From: Erythrobasidium yunnanense
Taxonomy: Eukaryota > Basidiomycota > Cystobasidiomycetes > Erythrobasidiales > Erythrobasidiaceae
Reading direction: 5' to 3'
Assembly: GCA_001600175.1 (NCBI GenBank)
Contig: BCJC01000006.1
Location: forward strand, 945,968 to 1,009,967
Length of the DNA: 64,000 bases
Shown in pieces: positions 10,689-20,675 of this stretch (positions within the stretch are counted from its first letter, which is position 1; each line of letters starts with the position of its first letter). Under the pieces are notes generated by a model. It saw nothing but the letters and a program-made list of their open reading frames with translations, made no database searches and had not been told where the DNA came from. The translations under genes and the position numbers were made by a program.

Positions 10689-13318
10689 ATGGTCAATCTA
10701 CTCCCTGTAGCTCTTGTGCACGGTTTAGTCGACCAGGCTAGCTTTGCTTTGCTCTACTACAAGATACACAAACTTTCAATCACGCTCCCTTTACATTCGA
10801 AAACATTCTGGTACTATGCTCCAAGCTGTCTACTCTCCGACATACTGGTTATTGGCGGTTTGCAACTAGCCGCGTCATACTTGCATCCATCTCACCAAGC
10901 AAGTTCGGCGGGCAGCCCACGGTGCAGCCAAGGTGAACTCGAGGCTCTATTACAAGATGTCGAGAGCCATCTGTCTCTGCTTGAAAGCGAGAAATTCGAT
11001 ATAACTGCGAAAGAGCGCCCAGTCTATCAATATACGAGCTACCTTCGCGCATGCTGCAAAGTTCTGCTCGTAGGGATATCCCTGCTTACAAGCTTTGTTA
11101 GCTTTTCAAGCGTTGTGGCCTACAAGAGCGAGCGTGAGTCTATTACCCTATGTTTACATTCGAGCGCTAAACCGAATTGCCCATAAACGCAGATGCCATC
11201 TTCACCTGGAAGCAAGCTTACGACAATTTGGGATCAGCGCGAATCTTAAAGCCTATCTTCGACGAGTTCTGGCCTCTCTTCCTGCTCGTAGCAGTCATCA
11301 TCGTTTCGGGCGGGTTGATCATCACCGCTATCCGTATAGCTTTCAGTCTACTTATGGGTAGGCGGAGGTCACAAATTCGCCTGCCTCTCGTTGGCACATG
11401 TATACTGGTCTGGCTCATATACGCTGCTATCGTGCGGCCACCAATCCAGGCTCTTCAGGTGACGCGCCCTCAGCCGATTATCCGAGCAATAAACTAATCT
11501 TCGATGATTAGGCCACAAATCTTCTACTCGATGGCTTCTCCTTCGCTCTTTCGCTCATCTTTGGTCTCTCGGATCATGCCAAACTACAGCGCCTTCAAGT
11601 TTCTTCAGCCAACGGCACAAGCATATACGGAGCTTCCAACATGTTTTCTCCTCGCCTCACGCCAGTTGATGGGATCGAACACGTCTTCTTGATCTACCTG
11701 GAGAGTGGAGAGTCGGCAGCTTGGCCCTATACGCCGGAGTTCTGCAAGACTCGTGATTGCGCAGACATTGCTCCAGAGTATGATACTCCAGATCACTTCA
11801 CTCCATTTTTCAAGTCTCTCATCGATGGCGACCCGCACGCACTCTACATGGAGGATTTCCGCACAGTAAGCTCGGCCTCCTCAGTGGACATGACCCACGT
11901 CTGACGATACGGAATGTCCAGAACGTAGCCTTCACCACTAAGTCCCACCTGGCTACCGAATGCGGCACGATCCCAGAAGTCAAGGACGGCGTCGTCACTG
12001 AAGCTTCTATGAAAACATCTCTGCCCTGCTTACCTGATCTGCTTCGCGCATTAGACAGTAAATTCAAGTCGAGCAAGTTCATCGTACGTACCATTCATTC
12101 TCAGGGAATCAGAACTCGTTGTTGACCAGTAATCTGCTTGATCAGGCGCAAGACACAACTACAGACGCCTTCGGCGAGACAGCTAGGCAGACAGGATGGG
12201 ACCAGATGTTTGGCAGAGCTGACATGGAGAAGGCCTGGCACGAAGGACGACCCTTGACGAATTGGTGGGGTTACAGCGATGAAGAGATAGCACCTTTCTG
12301 GTGGAACTGGATCGACGCACGTCTAGCTCATAAGGAGCGTATCTTTATGAGCTGGTCTGGCTCGACAATGCATCTTCCTTTCGACCTACCACCTTTCATG
12401 GAGCCTATCAAATATACATCGGGAGCTTCCGTCACCAACGGATACCTGAATACAGTGAGATATGTAAGTGTCATTTCGCAGAGTATAGCAGATACATGCT
12501 GACATGTATACTTAGACCGACAAACAACTCGAGCTATTCTTTGCTGGCTTGAAAGAGAGGGATATCCTGGATAAGAGCTTAGTCATCATTCAGGGTGATC
12601 ATGGTCCTCGCATCGGCGCAGACGGCTCCTGCGGTATTTGGGGCTACTTCGAACGCATCTACAAGACACCCTTCCTCGTACGCGCCCCCGGTCTCATCTC
12701 CTCAGCTATAGCACAAGACTCCCAGAAACCCTTCGTATCGATCGACGTTCTACCCACCATCCTAGACGCTCTAGGCGTTGATCCTTCCCTCGTCTCTCAA
12801 TACCCTGGCCGCTCAGTCCTGCGCCAGGTAGAGTCCGACGCCGTTCGGGATACCTTCCACGTCCAGCTACCAGGCAACCAATATCCTCACATCAACCGAT
12901 ATGAAGAAGAACATAGGTACAAGGCCAGACGCAGTGGAGACGGTGACACCTGTGCAACGGATATACGAGTGGATCCGGATGAGACATTCATCTACTGTGC
13001 AATCAGTGTAAGCGCAACATTCATCCCGTATGCGTGCAAAAGCTGACTTGCTGTGTGTAGGGCTGGAATCCGGTACCCTACGTCGATGAATCGGGAACTG
13101 AGCAGTTTGGAGATGGTGTGGAAGCCGGTCTATGGAAGGCAGGAAGCGAAGAAGAAGCTGGACTCATCGCGTTTGCCAAAGAAGCAGAATCACTCTTGAA
13201 TCAACATCTGGCAACGAATGCCGTCTATTGGAATCCAGAAAATGCCGAGAAGTATCAAAAATCAAATCAGTTATTATTGCAGCAGTTAGCAGAATCTTCG
13301 TCTTTCGAGCAACGGTAG
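10689..13318 (+). CDS. membrane-anchored sulfatase/LtaS-like enzyme (alkaline phosphatase superfamily)
   Basis: A multi-exon gene. The N-terminal third has about five hydrophobic segments (starting LLPVALVHGLVDQASFALLY, then YYAPSCLLSDILVIGGLQLA, and a pair after 11200), and the rest is a large exposed domain. Metal and active-site motifs fit the alkaline phosphatase superfamily: an early Glu in IYLESGESAAW, a candidate nucleophile Thr in FTTKSHLATECG, and the late metal site IIQGDHGPRIGADG. This topology is that of LTA-synthase, MdoB and phosphoethanolamine transferases, which move or cleave phosphoglycerol-type head groups. The actual substrate in fungi is not known to me. The C-terminal part (RYEEEHRYKARR, WNPVPYVDESGTEQFGDG) does not match a named domain. 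It ends at 13318 with SSSFEQR. Confidence 0.75.
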
Positions 13319-13653
13319 TGAGGCTCCACATCGTCCGAAGTAGTACAAAGGGGGCCAGATGTTGTCAGTAAAATCATGGGTCTTAATCTTGTTGTTTATG
13401 TAGTGCGAGAAGAGCAGGCTCTTTGATGTAAACGTCGTATACAGACACCAGATAAACTGCGAATGCCAAGGACCTATCGCTAGATTGTCTGTACGAAGAC
13501 GGGACAGTTTTCCTGCCACCTGCTGCGCGTGCTGTTGCATCGCGATCGACTGATATGAGCAGAAATTGCCCAGAAATAGATGTCGTCCTCGACATATGTG
13601 CTGCTAGTGCGGGGCTGGCGGAGAACTTGTAGCGCCGTGGCCTTTACAAGTTG
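13319..13653. other. short intergenic stretch between convergent genes
   Basis: About 335 bases between the stop of the sulfatase-like gene and the stop of J-like gene A. It should hold the two 3' untranslated regions. The small open frames here show no family feature or splice context. Confidence 0.5.
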
Positions 13654-14928
13654 TTACGCAGCGCTCGATAGGGAAGACACAATTATGCCGTACCAATGCT
13701 TGATGACGTGGTATTCTAGGTACACGAAGGACCCGAAGACAAGCCAATTGGCTACAGTGAACCAGCAGAGTTCCGCATCGGAAGCTTGTTCCTCCCGAGT
13801 TCGTACTTCTTCAACGACTCTTATGCGCTCAAGCAATCGGATGAAGGCGAGGTGCAGAAATACCCCACCTCCCGTCAGAAGTCTGACGCATGCCATCAAA
13901 GGCCAGAGATGTATCTTCACTGACATGCGCAATATTGCCATACCCCGGGAAGAACTTGGCCTCTCTGACCAGGAGTATATTCCCGTGGCTATCAGAGCAG
14001 GCACCGATGAGACGAGTCGTACAAGAACAGGCCGCAATGGAATGGGTAGAGGTCGTGGGTTCGCCGATAGAATTGGGTCATGAGGCAGGTCTTTCACTGT
14101 AGTGCGTAAGAGGGCAGGGTTTGAAGTCCGTTCCGATGCCTTTTGCCTTTCTTCCGCAATGGCCTTAAGGCGGTCCTGCTCCTTTCTCTCGCGATCCTCC
14201 TGTAATTGCTTAGCGAAAGCTTCTCGTTGCCGCTGAGATGCTGATTTAGCATTGGTAGTCTTCGAGCTACGCGACCGAGGAGGACTACGGTGCAGGGGTG
14301 CCATCACTTCAGTCGAAGTATTTTCAGGCTGTGAAGGGGTTTCTTCAGCGGGCGCCTGCAAGGCTGGAAAGAGCTCTTGTAAGGGAGGTAGAGGACTGCC
14401 ATGTGCTGCACTGTTTAGAATGATCAGCATGAGGCGGTCACCGTGGATTCTGTTGCCGCCGACTTACAAGAGCTCGTCCAGCACATCTTTGGCGTGATTG
14501 ACGTCCTTCAACCGCTTCTCGGCCTTTTTATCACGGTGGAGCTCAGCACGCGGTTTCAACGCAGCGCATTGCTCGATCCAGAGAGTCCGGATAGTCTCAG
14601 GGTCGGCTTTCTCGTCTGGGTGGAGTCTGAAGATCTTGTATGCGCCCACAGCGGCGTCATGACTGACTTCGTAGCAGCGTGCGGACGCGTGGAAGGATCT
14701 GTAAATGATGTATTAGCCAGCAATTTGTATTTCAGATTACTGAAAGCCAGCAGCTACTTACCGGCGTAGCCTCGTCCCTAGAGCATTGAAACGTTGTATC
14801 CGAGAGCCGACGAAGCGAGCTTGATGAGCACAGCAGGGCTTCGATACCGTCGCTACAGCGGCCCCGACTTCGTTGAAATTGAAGATGCCAGAATTGAGAC
14901 GTGGGACAAGTCTCGAGAAGACAGCCAT
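13654..14928 (-). CDS. mitochondrial J-like protein A, HPD-less, with C-terminal membrane segments
   Basis: Three exons (14928-14762, 14698-14468, 14410-13654) join in phase to give 384 residues. The presequence starts MAVFSRLVPRLNSGIF and ends LRRSFHASAR, a classic mitochondrial targeting and processing pattern. Exon 2 carries a J-like domain (about residues 71-132): AYKIFRLHP, helix II with TLWIEQCAALKPR, then KRLKDVNHAKDVLDEL. Where a J-domain has His-Pro-Asp this one has Lys-Pro-Arg, so it should not stimulate Hsp70. The third exon encodes a proline-rich linker, a charged coiled coil (QREAFAKQLQEDRERKEQD) and two hydrophobic segments near residues 300-325 and 347-368. It is first from the left of five tandem paralogues (A-E) with the same intron layout. 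Function is unknown; a role at the mitochondrial inner membrane is inferred only from signals. Confidence 0.75.
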
Positions 14929-15474
14929 TAGGCAGTATCGCTTCTTCAACCTGCTTTCATAGATGAACAATGCATCTAGAAGACCAGCTTGACTTTGGGT
15001 ATGACGGTGGTCGTGCTTTGACGGCAAAGTCTGCTCCTCATCTCTTCGCGATTTTCACGAACAAAAGAGAGTGCCTGGCTACCAAGTCGTGTCGTGTAAG
15101 TCACCAGCAGCTGGGAGAAATTGACCCAACTCGCTGGGGACATAAAGTATTGACATGAGAAGCAAAGCTGCAAGTCAGAAACCCGTCGCCGTTGATAAAG
15201 CAGGTTCGTAATAACCTCTGTCGCGCTAGACTTGCTGCCATCGGGCTACTGCCTCACATTATGTATGGTCTAGTTTCCAAGATCCGGGGCTAGGACACGC
15301 TGTACGATCAGATCTATAGCAGTCTCGGTAGTACGAACTGGCAAAACATCCAAAATGAAAAGAGAATTCCTTCGTAGGACCAGAACCGTGGTGTTTCATC
15401 TCCTTCTAGAGGGCGAGGCGGAGGTTCCCATCGGGTCTCTCGTGGAGGCGGTACGCGAGGTTTGCGAGTTTCGC

Positions 15475-16174
15475 TTATTGGATGTGCGGTCGCATGTGCA
15501 GCCCAATGTTGCTGTGTTGTCTCATTGTACTTGTGCCCATGAGTGAACGCAGCTTGAACTTTGCTATGCTTGTGATTCGCAACAGGCCGCATCTGTTATG
15601 CACCGGTCCCGCTTTGGCAGAGGATGAAGGTAGAGGTAGAGGGTCCACCAGCGCAGGTATCGTATCATGGTGCATTGCTCTATTCATGATAATAGTCAGC
15701 TCTGCCCTGCTCACTCAGCAACGGTTATCACGAACGAAAGCTTCTTCAGATCATCATGTGCAGCATTGGCATTCTGCATGCGCCTCAAAGCATTCGGATC
15801 CCGGTGAACATCAATGCGTGGTTTGAGGTTTGCACATTCGTCCAGCCAGCGGTGCTTAATGATAGCGTAAGACAGTGCCTTATCAAGGGGCAGACCTAGA
15901 GCCCTGCACGCGGCGATAGCTTTATCACGATCCAAGACAGACATTTGACATCGTCGTGAATGGTGGGAGTAGGATCTGTGTGATGGCAAGTTTCAGCTTA
16001 CAGAGTTACGGGGGATGGTCTATCGAGATCCCAGACAGCTTACCGTGTAGCTAAAGCAGCTGAGCACCGATCTATCCGTAGATGTGCACCGCTGTGGTAA
16101 GTACGTAGCCATCGTATTGATGAAGCCGGGGTGGGGTGTGAGAGGAAGGAAGTCCGCTTGAGAGTGAGGAGCAT
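15475..16174 (-). CDS. mitochondrial J-like protein B, HPD-less
   Basis: Exons 16174-16044, 15975-15736 and 15679-15475 join in phase for about 191 residues. The presequence begins MLLTLKRTSFLSHPTPASSI and continues with Arg but little acid, ending ATRSYSHHSRRCQ, as expected for a mitochondrial import signal. The second exon (240 bases) has the J-like domain: ACRALGLPLDKA, YAIIKHRWLDECANLKPR, RRMQNANAAHDDLKKL. It is the closest relative of A in this array, sharing the C-A-x-L-K-P-R pattern in helix II and a nearby H-R-D. The last exon shares only a loose proline/leucine pattern (DTIPALVDPLPLP) with siblings. The 3' end is uncertain: another open frame at 15592-15314 ends in a hydrophobic segment, EGILFSFWMFCQFVLPRLL, and could be the true C terminus under different splicing. 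Confidence 0.68.
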
Positions 16175-16539
16175 GGATGGTCAGAGGGAGGATGTTTGAG
16201 CAATGGACAGCAGTCTCTTTGTTCGTATGAAAAGCTTTAGAGTGCTCGGACGGCAGTCCATTGCCCCCGTCTTTTCAGTTTTTCTCAACAATAGGGCGAT
16301 CAGTTTCTTTTGGGCTTTCTTGTAGGCGATGTTGTCGTTCCTGGAAGGTAGTGATGGCATGCTATCATAGACACCTGTCATCTCGTCAGTCGATGTTATT
16401 TCTCATCGGCGAGAGCTAACACGCAAGTCCTGATCACAGCAGTTGCCGCGAGTTTGTGGATGGGCTTTAGCGAAGCCAGAATATCGTACAACACTTTTGA
16501 AGAATGCCTGGCTGAACGAAGCTTAGATCCCCATTCATC
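16175..16539. other. spacer between J-like genes B and C
   Basis: About 365 bases between the stop of gene C and the start of gene B. It must hold the promoter of B and the 3' end of C. Two minus-strand open stretches (around 16530-16390 and 16381-16181) have no convincing start, splice sites or J-like motif. They could be remnants of another copy or untranslated sequence, and I cannot decide. Confidence 0.4.
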
Positions 16540-17352
16540 CTACGAGCGTGAGCGCAGAGCACTAATAACATCGAGGGCAAAGAACGCCACCGGCGCAAGG
16601 TCCGCCATGGTATGAAGACCTTCTTGGCTGTCGACCTGTGGTGAGCGGCGGTCGACCGTCTCTGACCCTTCCACCCGCGCCGGCTGCATCGGAATGCTTC
16701 GGCTTCCTCCTTTCGAGGCGACCTGACGGCCAGCTTCTGCTGCAGTCGAAGCGTTATAGGCTTCCAATAGACGACAACCTGTGTCGAAGACCCCCATAAG
16801 CACTTTTGCTTGCGCTTGCATCCCCAGCGCCGCGGTACCATCGCCGGCAGTAAGGGTCTCTATTCCATGTGCAGTGTGCGAGACGTTGTTCGAGATAGAA
16901 GAGGAACCTGTCAGAGGCGGAATTACGCCGTCGCGAAGTGTACTGTCCAAGTCTTTCAGTCAAAAGCTCGCGCATGGGTAGCCACAGGCGATGACTTACG
17001 AAAGCTGTTTGAGATCGTAATGCGCTGTATGGACATCCTTCAAGTGCTTCAGTACCCCCGCGGTTCCTTTGCTATCATTTATAGCCTGCTCCATCAGCCT
17101 TGAGCTTGCTTTCAGCCAGTGGTTTCTGAAGGTTTCGTATGGCACTTCTTCGTATGAAGGCAGATTCAGTATATGGTATGCTCTGATGGCTGCATCGCGC
17201 TGGTCTGGTTGCAAACCAGAGCTGTTCGAGTGCATCTGTCGATATGATCAGCAAACCGCCTGTCTTAAGTTTATAACGCTGGCTCTCACCGGTAACCTTG
17301 CAAGGCTAGAGGAACTTGTCGTTGAACTTGCGTATATCCTGTATGTAAACAT
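16540..17352 (-). CDS. mitochondrial J-like protein C, HPD-less
   Basis: Exons 17352-17290, 17235-17000 and 16942-16540 give 233 residues. The N terminus MFTYRIYASSTTSSSSLARL is Ser/Thr-rich with Arg and no acid, fitting a mitochondrial signal. The J-like domain (residues about 30-98) has AIRAYHILNLPSYEEVPYET, then NHWLKASSRLMEQ and LKDVHTAHYDLKQLS. The HPD position reads Met-Glu-Gln, the most degenerate of the set. The first intron is in phase 0 rather than phase 2 as in the other four, while the second sits at the same domain edge and phase. The third exon starts TLRDGVIPPLTGSSS, sharing the proline-leucine stretch seen in B and D, and includes a moderately hydrophobic end (MADLAPVAFFALDVISAL). 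Function unknown. Confidence 0.7.
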
Positions 17353-17435
17353 GATACTGCTCGGGTCTGCCTTGCACTCGCAGAGATGGTGCCGGATAGC
17401 GTTTGCTTGATGCGATGGAAGGACATCACTTGCCT

Positions 17436-17806
17436 TCAGGTAATGACAGATGCGATATCAAGCAGAGTACTTTTGATGGTAGCGATAGCTGAGTGCACAG
17501 ACGGCAATTGACTGCCCTCCTCCTTGAGCCAGTTTTAACAATAGCGTAATCTGCCCTTTGTAACGTGGACAGGGCAGTCCTGCTGGTTTCTAAGAAGCAT
17601 CTGTATTGTGGGATGCCGGAAGCTCATCGTATACGACGCGCGGAGATGCATCGCTGGTTAGTGCTGTCGAAAGGCGTTTCTCGAAGTCGGAACAGTCGCA
17701 AAGTCGAGGTTCCTATACGTGAGCAATGAGTGCAACAGTACCACTCGATTGTTCCACATGCGCAAGCTTGTGCCGCGGCGCTGCTACCGAATACAGTGAT
17801 AGACAA
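17436..17806 (-). pseudogene. decayed J-like copy between genes C and D
   Basis: The minus strand between D and C still shows pieces of the J-like family. Codons for DYAIVK match YAIIK of gene B, and directly after them NWLKEEGSQLP matches HWLKASSRLM of gene C. The two pieces lie in different frames, with a stop codon between them in the second frame. An upstream piece reads RCISARR, reminiscent of the FHASAR processing site of the siblings. The helix I segment is not readable in a single frame. I read this as an old tandem copy that lost function, not a gene. Confidence 0.5.
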
Positions 17807-17874
17807 GAGCCGACTGAAGTGTGGTGTTTCTTCCGTCCGTGGGGTTCTACACCAGCTTCTAATGCAGCATGTCC

Positions 17875-18851
17875 TTATCCTGCCCGATCTTGTGCTTCAG
17901 GCTTGTGCTTCATCCAGTCAATGACTGTCCTAAAGAACCACTGCTTTGGCGACAGGACGGAAGAGCCCGTTCGGCGATTTTCTATCTCGGTCTGCCTCTG
18001 TTCTGCTATCATCTGTCGAGTATACCATCAGACACACACGCACACATGTCAGCTATTAGACTGAGCTCACCTTCTTTCTAATCGTAGTCTGAAGCATGCT
18101 CGCCAGTATTCGCTCGGCTTGTGTCGGACCTGCTACCTTGGCTGTTTGGATAACAGCCCTTCTGGTTCGTGTAGAGGCCGACTTGACCGCTGTAGCTTTG
18201 ACTTCCTGCTGTGCTGACCGCAAGCGCTCCTCGTTGCGCTTGCTGGACCGCTTAGCTGCTTTCCGGAATCCTCGCGAGAGCGCATCTCTCCCGGTCGCAT
18301 ATGTAGTAGCTTTTTTCACGGAGTTCTTAGGCTGCGGCGGCTCTGAGAGGTTAGAGGGGGACGCTTGTGCTCGGGTCGGTGGAGGGCACAATGGAGGCAG
18401 GGGGTCGGAACGTGTGTTGGTAGGACTGTAGAATATGTAAGTAATCACATAGCGAGCAGCGTGCAGAGTATACAAGCTGAAAACGGATTACTCACTACAA
18501 GCTTTCAATATCATCCACAAACGCGTTGACCCTTTGCATCTCATCGTTAGCCTCCGTGTTTTGCTGAATCAGGAGAGGCTGGAGCCTTAGAGCTATCGCT
18601 CTGCGTCGTTCTTTCACAGTTTCCCAAGGCACATAAACTGTTAGCGGCAAATCCAGGGCTTTGTATGCTGTCTTGAGGTGAGCCAGCTTCGATGGGCTGT
18701 GGTAGCTCCTGAAGGACGCGGAGGACGGCAGGCAGCTGTGGTTGTCTCTGTCAGTTTGCGTTGATCTAAGGCTTCTAGATCATCCAGCCAACCGGCGCCA
18801 AGCAGCCAGCGAAGCGAAGTGTCGTCCGCTTTCCTGACATCGACATAGCAT
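17875..18851 (-). CDS. mitochondrial J-like protein D, HPD-less, basic C-terminal region
   Basis: Four exons (18851-18793, 18735-18496, 18425-18071, 18012-17875) join in phase for 263 residues. The presequence MLCRCQESGRHFASLAAWRR leads to SASFRSYHSPS, matching the processing-site region of A and B. The second exon is 240 bases, the same as in B, and holds the J-like domain: AYKALDLPLTVYVPWETVKE, RRRAIALRLQPLL, RVNAFVDDIESL. The HPD position is Gln-Pro-Leu. The third exon opens with TRSDPLPPLCPPPTRAQ and becomes very basic (KKATTYATGRD, RGFRKAAKRSSKRNEERLRS), a stretch that could bind nucleic acid or acidic lipid (inference only). The last exon adds VLSPKQWFFRTVIDWMKHKP. The consistent exon phases argue for a living gene. 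Confidence 0.72.
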
Positions 18852-18861
18852 GACGAGGCGT

Positions 18862-19161
18862 TCCAAAGCTTCTGTATTTATAATGTACCAGCGAGTTAGG
18901 AGCAGGTGGGAGAGCGGAGGGCACACTGCTTGGACAGCGCGGCGTCTTTCTGGCATCTCAACAATCGCAACAAAAGGACTCTGCCGGCAAAGCTGTTCCG
19001 CGTTACGTGCTGCTTGTCTTATGGAAGCTCAATGTTTTCTTCAATGCTGAACGGTTTTCGAGGATCACCAGGCTGATGCGATCCAGGCTTCTCAGCGTTC
19101 GAAGCTCCATTGTCGAGCCAGCGCCATTAAGAGCAAGCATCGAAGAACGGCGAAAACACAT
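18862..19161 (-). pseudogene. decayed or unresolved J-like copy between genes D and E
   Basis: Minus-strand sequence starting at ATG 19161 reads MCFRRSSMLALNGAGSTMEL, basic and hydroxyl-rich like the sibling presequences, and reaches LSFHKTSST, which resembles RSFHASAR of gene A. That frame then stops. In the next frame follow NAEQLCRQSPF and MPERRRAVQAVCPPLSHL, clearly like VKERRRAIALRLQPLLIQ of gene D. The two halves are not joined by a convincing intron. It looks like another tandem duplicate that has decayed, and its 3' end runs into the start of gene D. A spliced gene with unusual sites cannot be excluded. Confidence 0.45.
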
Positions 19162-19284
19162 AGCTTGGTCGTTTCTGTAAGAGATTTGACGGTTTGCCCA
19201 TGGAAGCCAGCATGGCCAGTACTCGACCGAAGCAAAAGGACCGTCCCGCAAATCAACTCCAAGACAGTCAAGACCGCTATCTAC

Positions 19285-20371
19285 CTAGAACGTATCAAGA
19301 GCAATATAGCTCTCTCCGTGTCGTATTTCAGTCGAGATCTGGGCACAACTCCCGTCTGTAGAAGCCCAAGCTATGCACCTTCGCTGGAGCGTCTCTTTCG
19401 AATATCCTCCATCTCCTGTTGCTGCAGCACGATCTGGGAAAATCTGAGTCAACGGAACATGCCCGACGGTAGAAGGGGGGCGCTTCACGTTATCCTGCAT
19501 CTTGATCAGCTTGTTCTGCAACTTGATAAGCTTGTCCTGCAAGTCTTGTAAGGCGTTCTTAAGAATGCGGTTCTGCATTTCCTGCTCTACAGCCTTTTTT
19601 ATGCTTGATTCCTGCTCGGTAGCAGGTTTTCTACCTTCTTCTAACGCCGGCTGGACTTGCGTAAAGACCTGTGCCCGTTCCGCTAGCTTAGCCCTGGCAG
19701 GCACTGTCGCGCAGCGTGGCTCTTTGCCCGCTGCCAGCTTCTGTATGAGCTCCTCGATTACATTGTCGCACTGTGTTGCAGCTGCGGCGCTTTTGCAAGG
19801 GGAAGCGGCGGCACAAGGTATGCGAGGAGAAACCGAAGCTGAAGGGAGCGAGAGCTTTGCGCTAGGTGCAGCAGAAGAATCGTTGTGCATGTTCTCCAAG
19901 ATCGTCCGCAAGGGCGCGAATGTGCCGGGTGACTGAGGTTCCACAAGCTTGCTGAAATCCGTATATGTCAGCATTGCAAAGCTAAAAAGCCAAGCAGCCT
20001 CGTAAACTCACAATATCCTTTGTATTACGCTCGTAAACCCCTTCACGGCTTGTATCTTAGCGCCTGCTGATGCGACGCCCATGCTAGCTTTAGGCTGATA
20101 CTGCTTTATCAAGCTTCGCTGTCGCTCCTCGAGCATCTTGATCGTGATAGATTGCCTAGTGGGAAGTCCTAGGTATGCATAGGCAGCAAAAGCTTCGGCT
20201 CTACTGGGCAGATTGGACTTCGCTTCAAACGGGGTGTGCGAGAGATGACTACGAGCGCGAAAGAGACCAAGATCAGTGGGTTATGGTGGAAGGTTAGCAT
20301 GTGTCTTCAGCCAGCTACCGGAGAGCGCTCAATCTTCGCACAAAGCATCCGCGCTTATGCCAGATCAACAT
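19285..20371 (-). CDS. mitochondrial J-like protein E, HPD-less, with C-terminal coiled coil
   Basis: Exons 20371-20319, 20248-20012 and 19951-19285 join in phase for 318 residues. The short presequence MLIWHKRGCFVRRLSALRHL is basic with no acid. The J-like exon (237 bases) reads AEAFAAYAYLGLPTRQSI, LEERQRSLIKQYQPKASMG, VKGFTSVIQRI; the HPD position is Gln-Pro-Lys. The third exon starts KLVEPQSPGTFAPLRTILEN, passes through an alanine/serine-rich linker and then forms a coiled coil with an internal near-repeat (LQDKLIKLQNKLIKMQDN), suggesting self-association. The tail TEIRHGESYIALDTF matches nothing I know. It is the most upstream gene of the tandem array, and the SET-Tad3 gene follows on the same strand. 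Function unknown. Confidence 0.72.
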
Positions 20372-20675
20372 CGTCCAGCAGGCTCAGCGATTGTCAGAGG
20401 TTATGACTAGGAGCAGAGAAGAGAGTGATTTCGCTTGCGACAGTGTCATACTCGAAAAGGCCCAAGGGGAGCGCCTGTTCCGCATTCTGTCTGACGGGGT
20501 CCTGGCTAGCTCGTACAGCACAGAGTCTAAGGCTGCCTGGGTGTACCCATCATGTAGGATTGAGCAAATTATAACAGGGCCTTCGCAAGGGGTTCATGAT
20601 GTCGAGTTAGCAGAAGGCAAGAGGTGGCACTCCACAACGATTTGTTCACAGCAAGATGTAACATGTACTTGGAAT
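20372..20675. promoter_or_regulatory. promoter interval upstream of J-like gene E
   Basis: About 300 bases between the stop of the SET-Tad3 gene and the start of gene E on the same strand. It must contain the terminator of the first and the promoter of the second. A plus-strand open frame crosses it but shows no family features. Confidence 0.45.
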
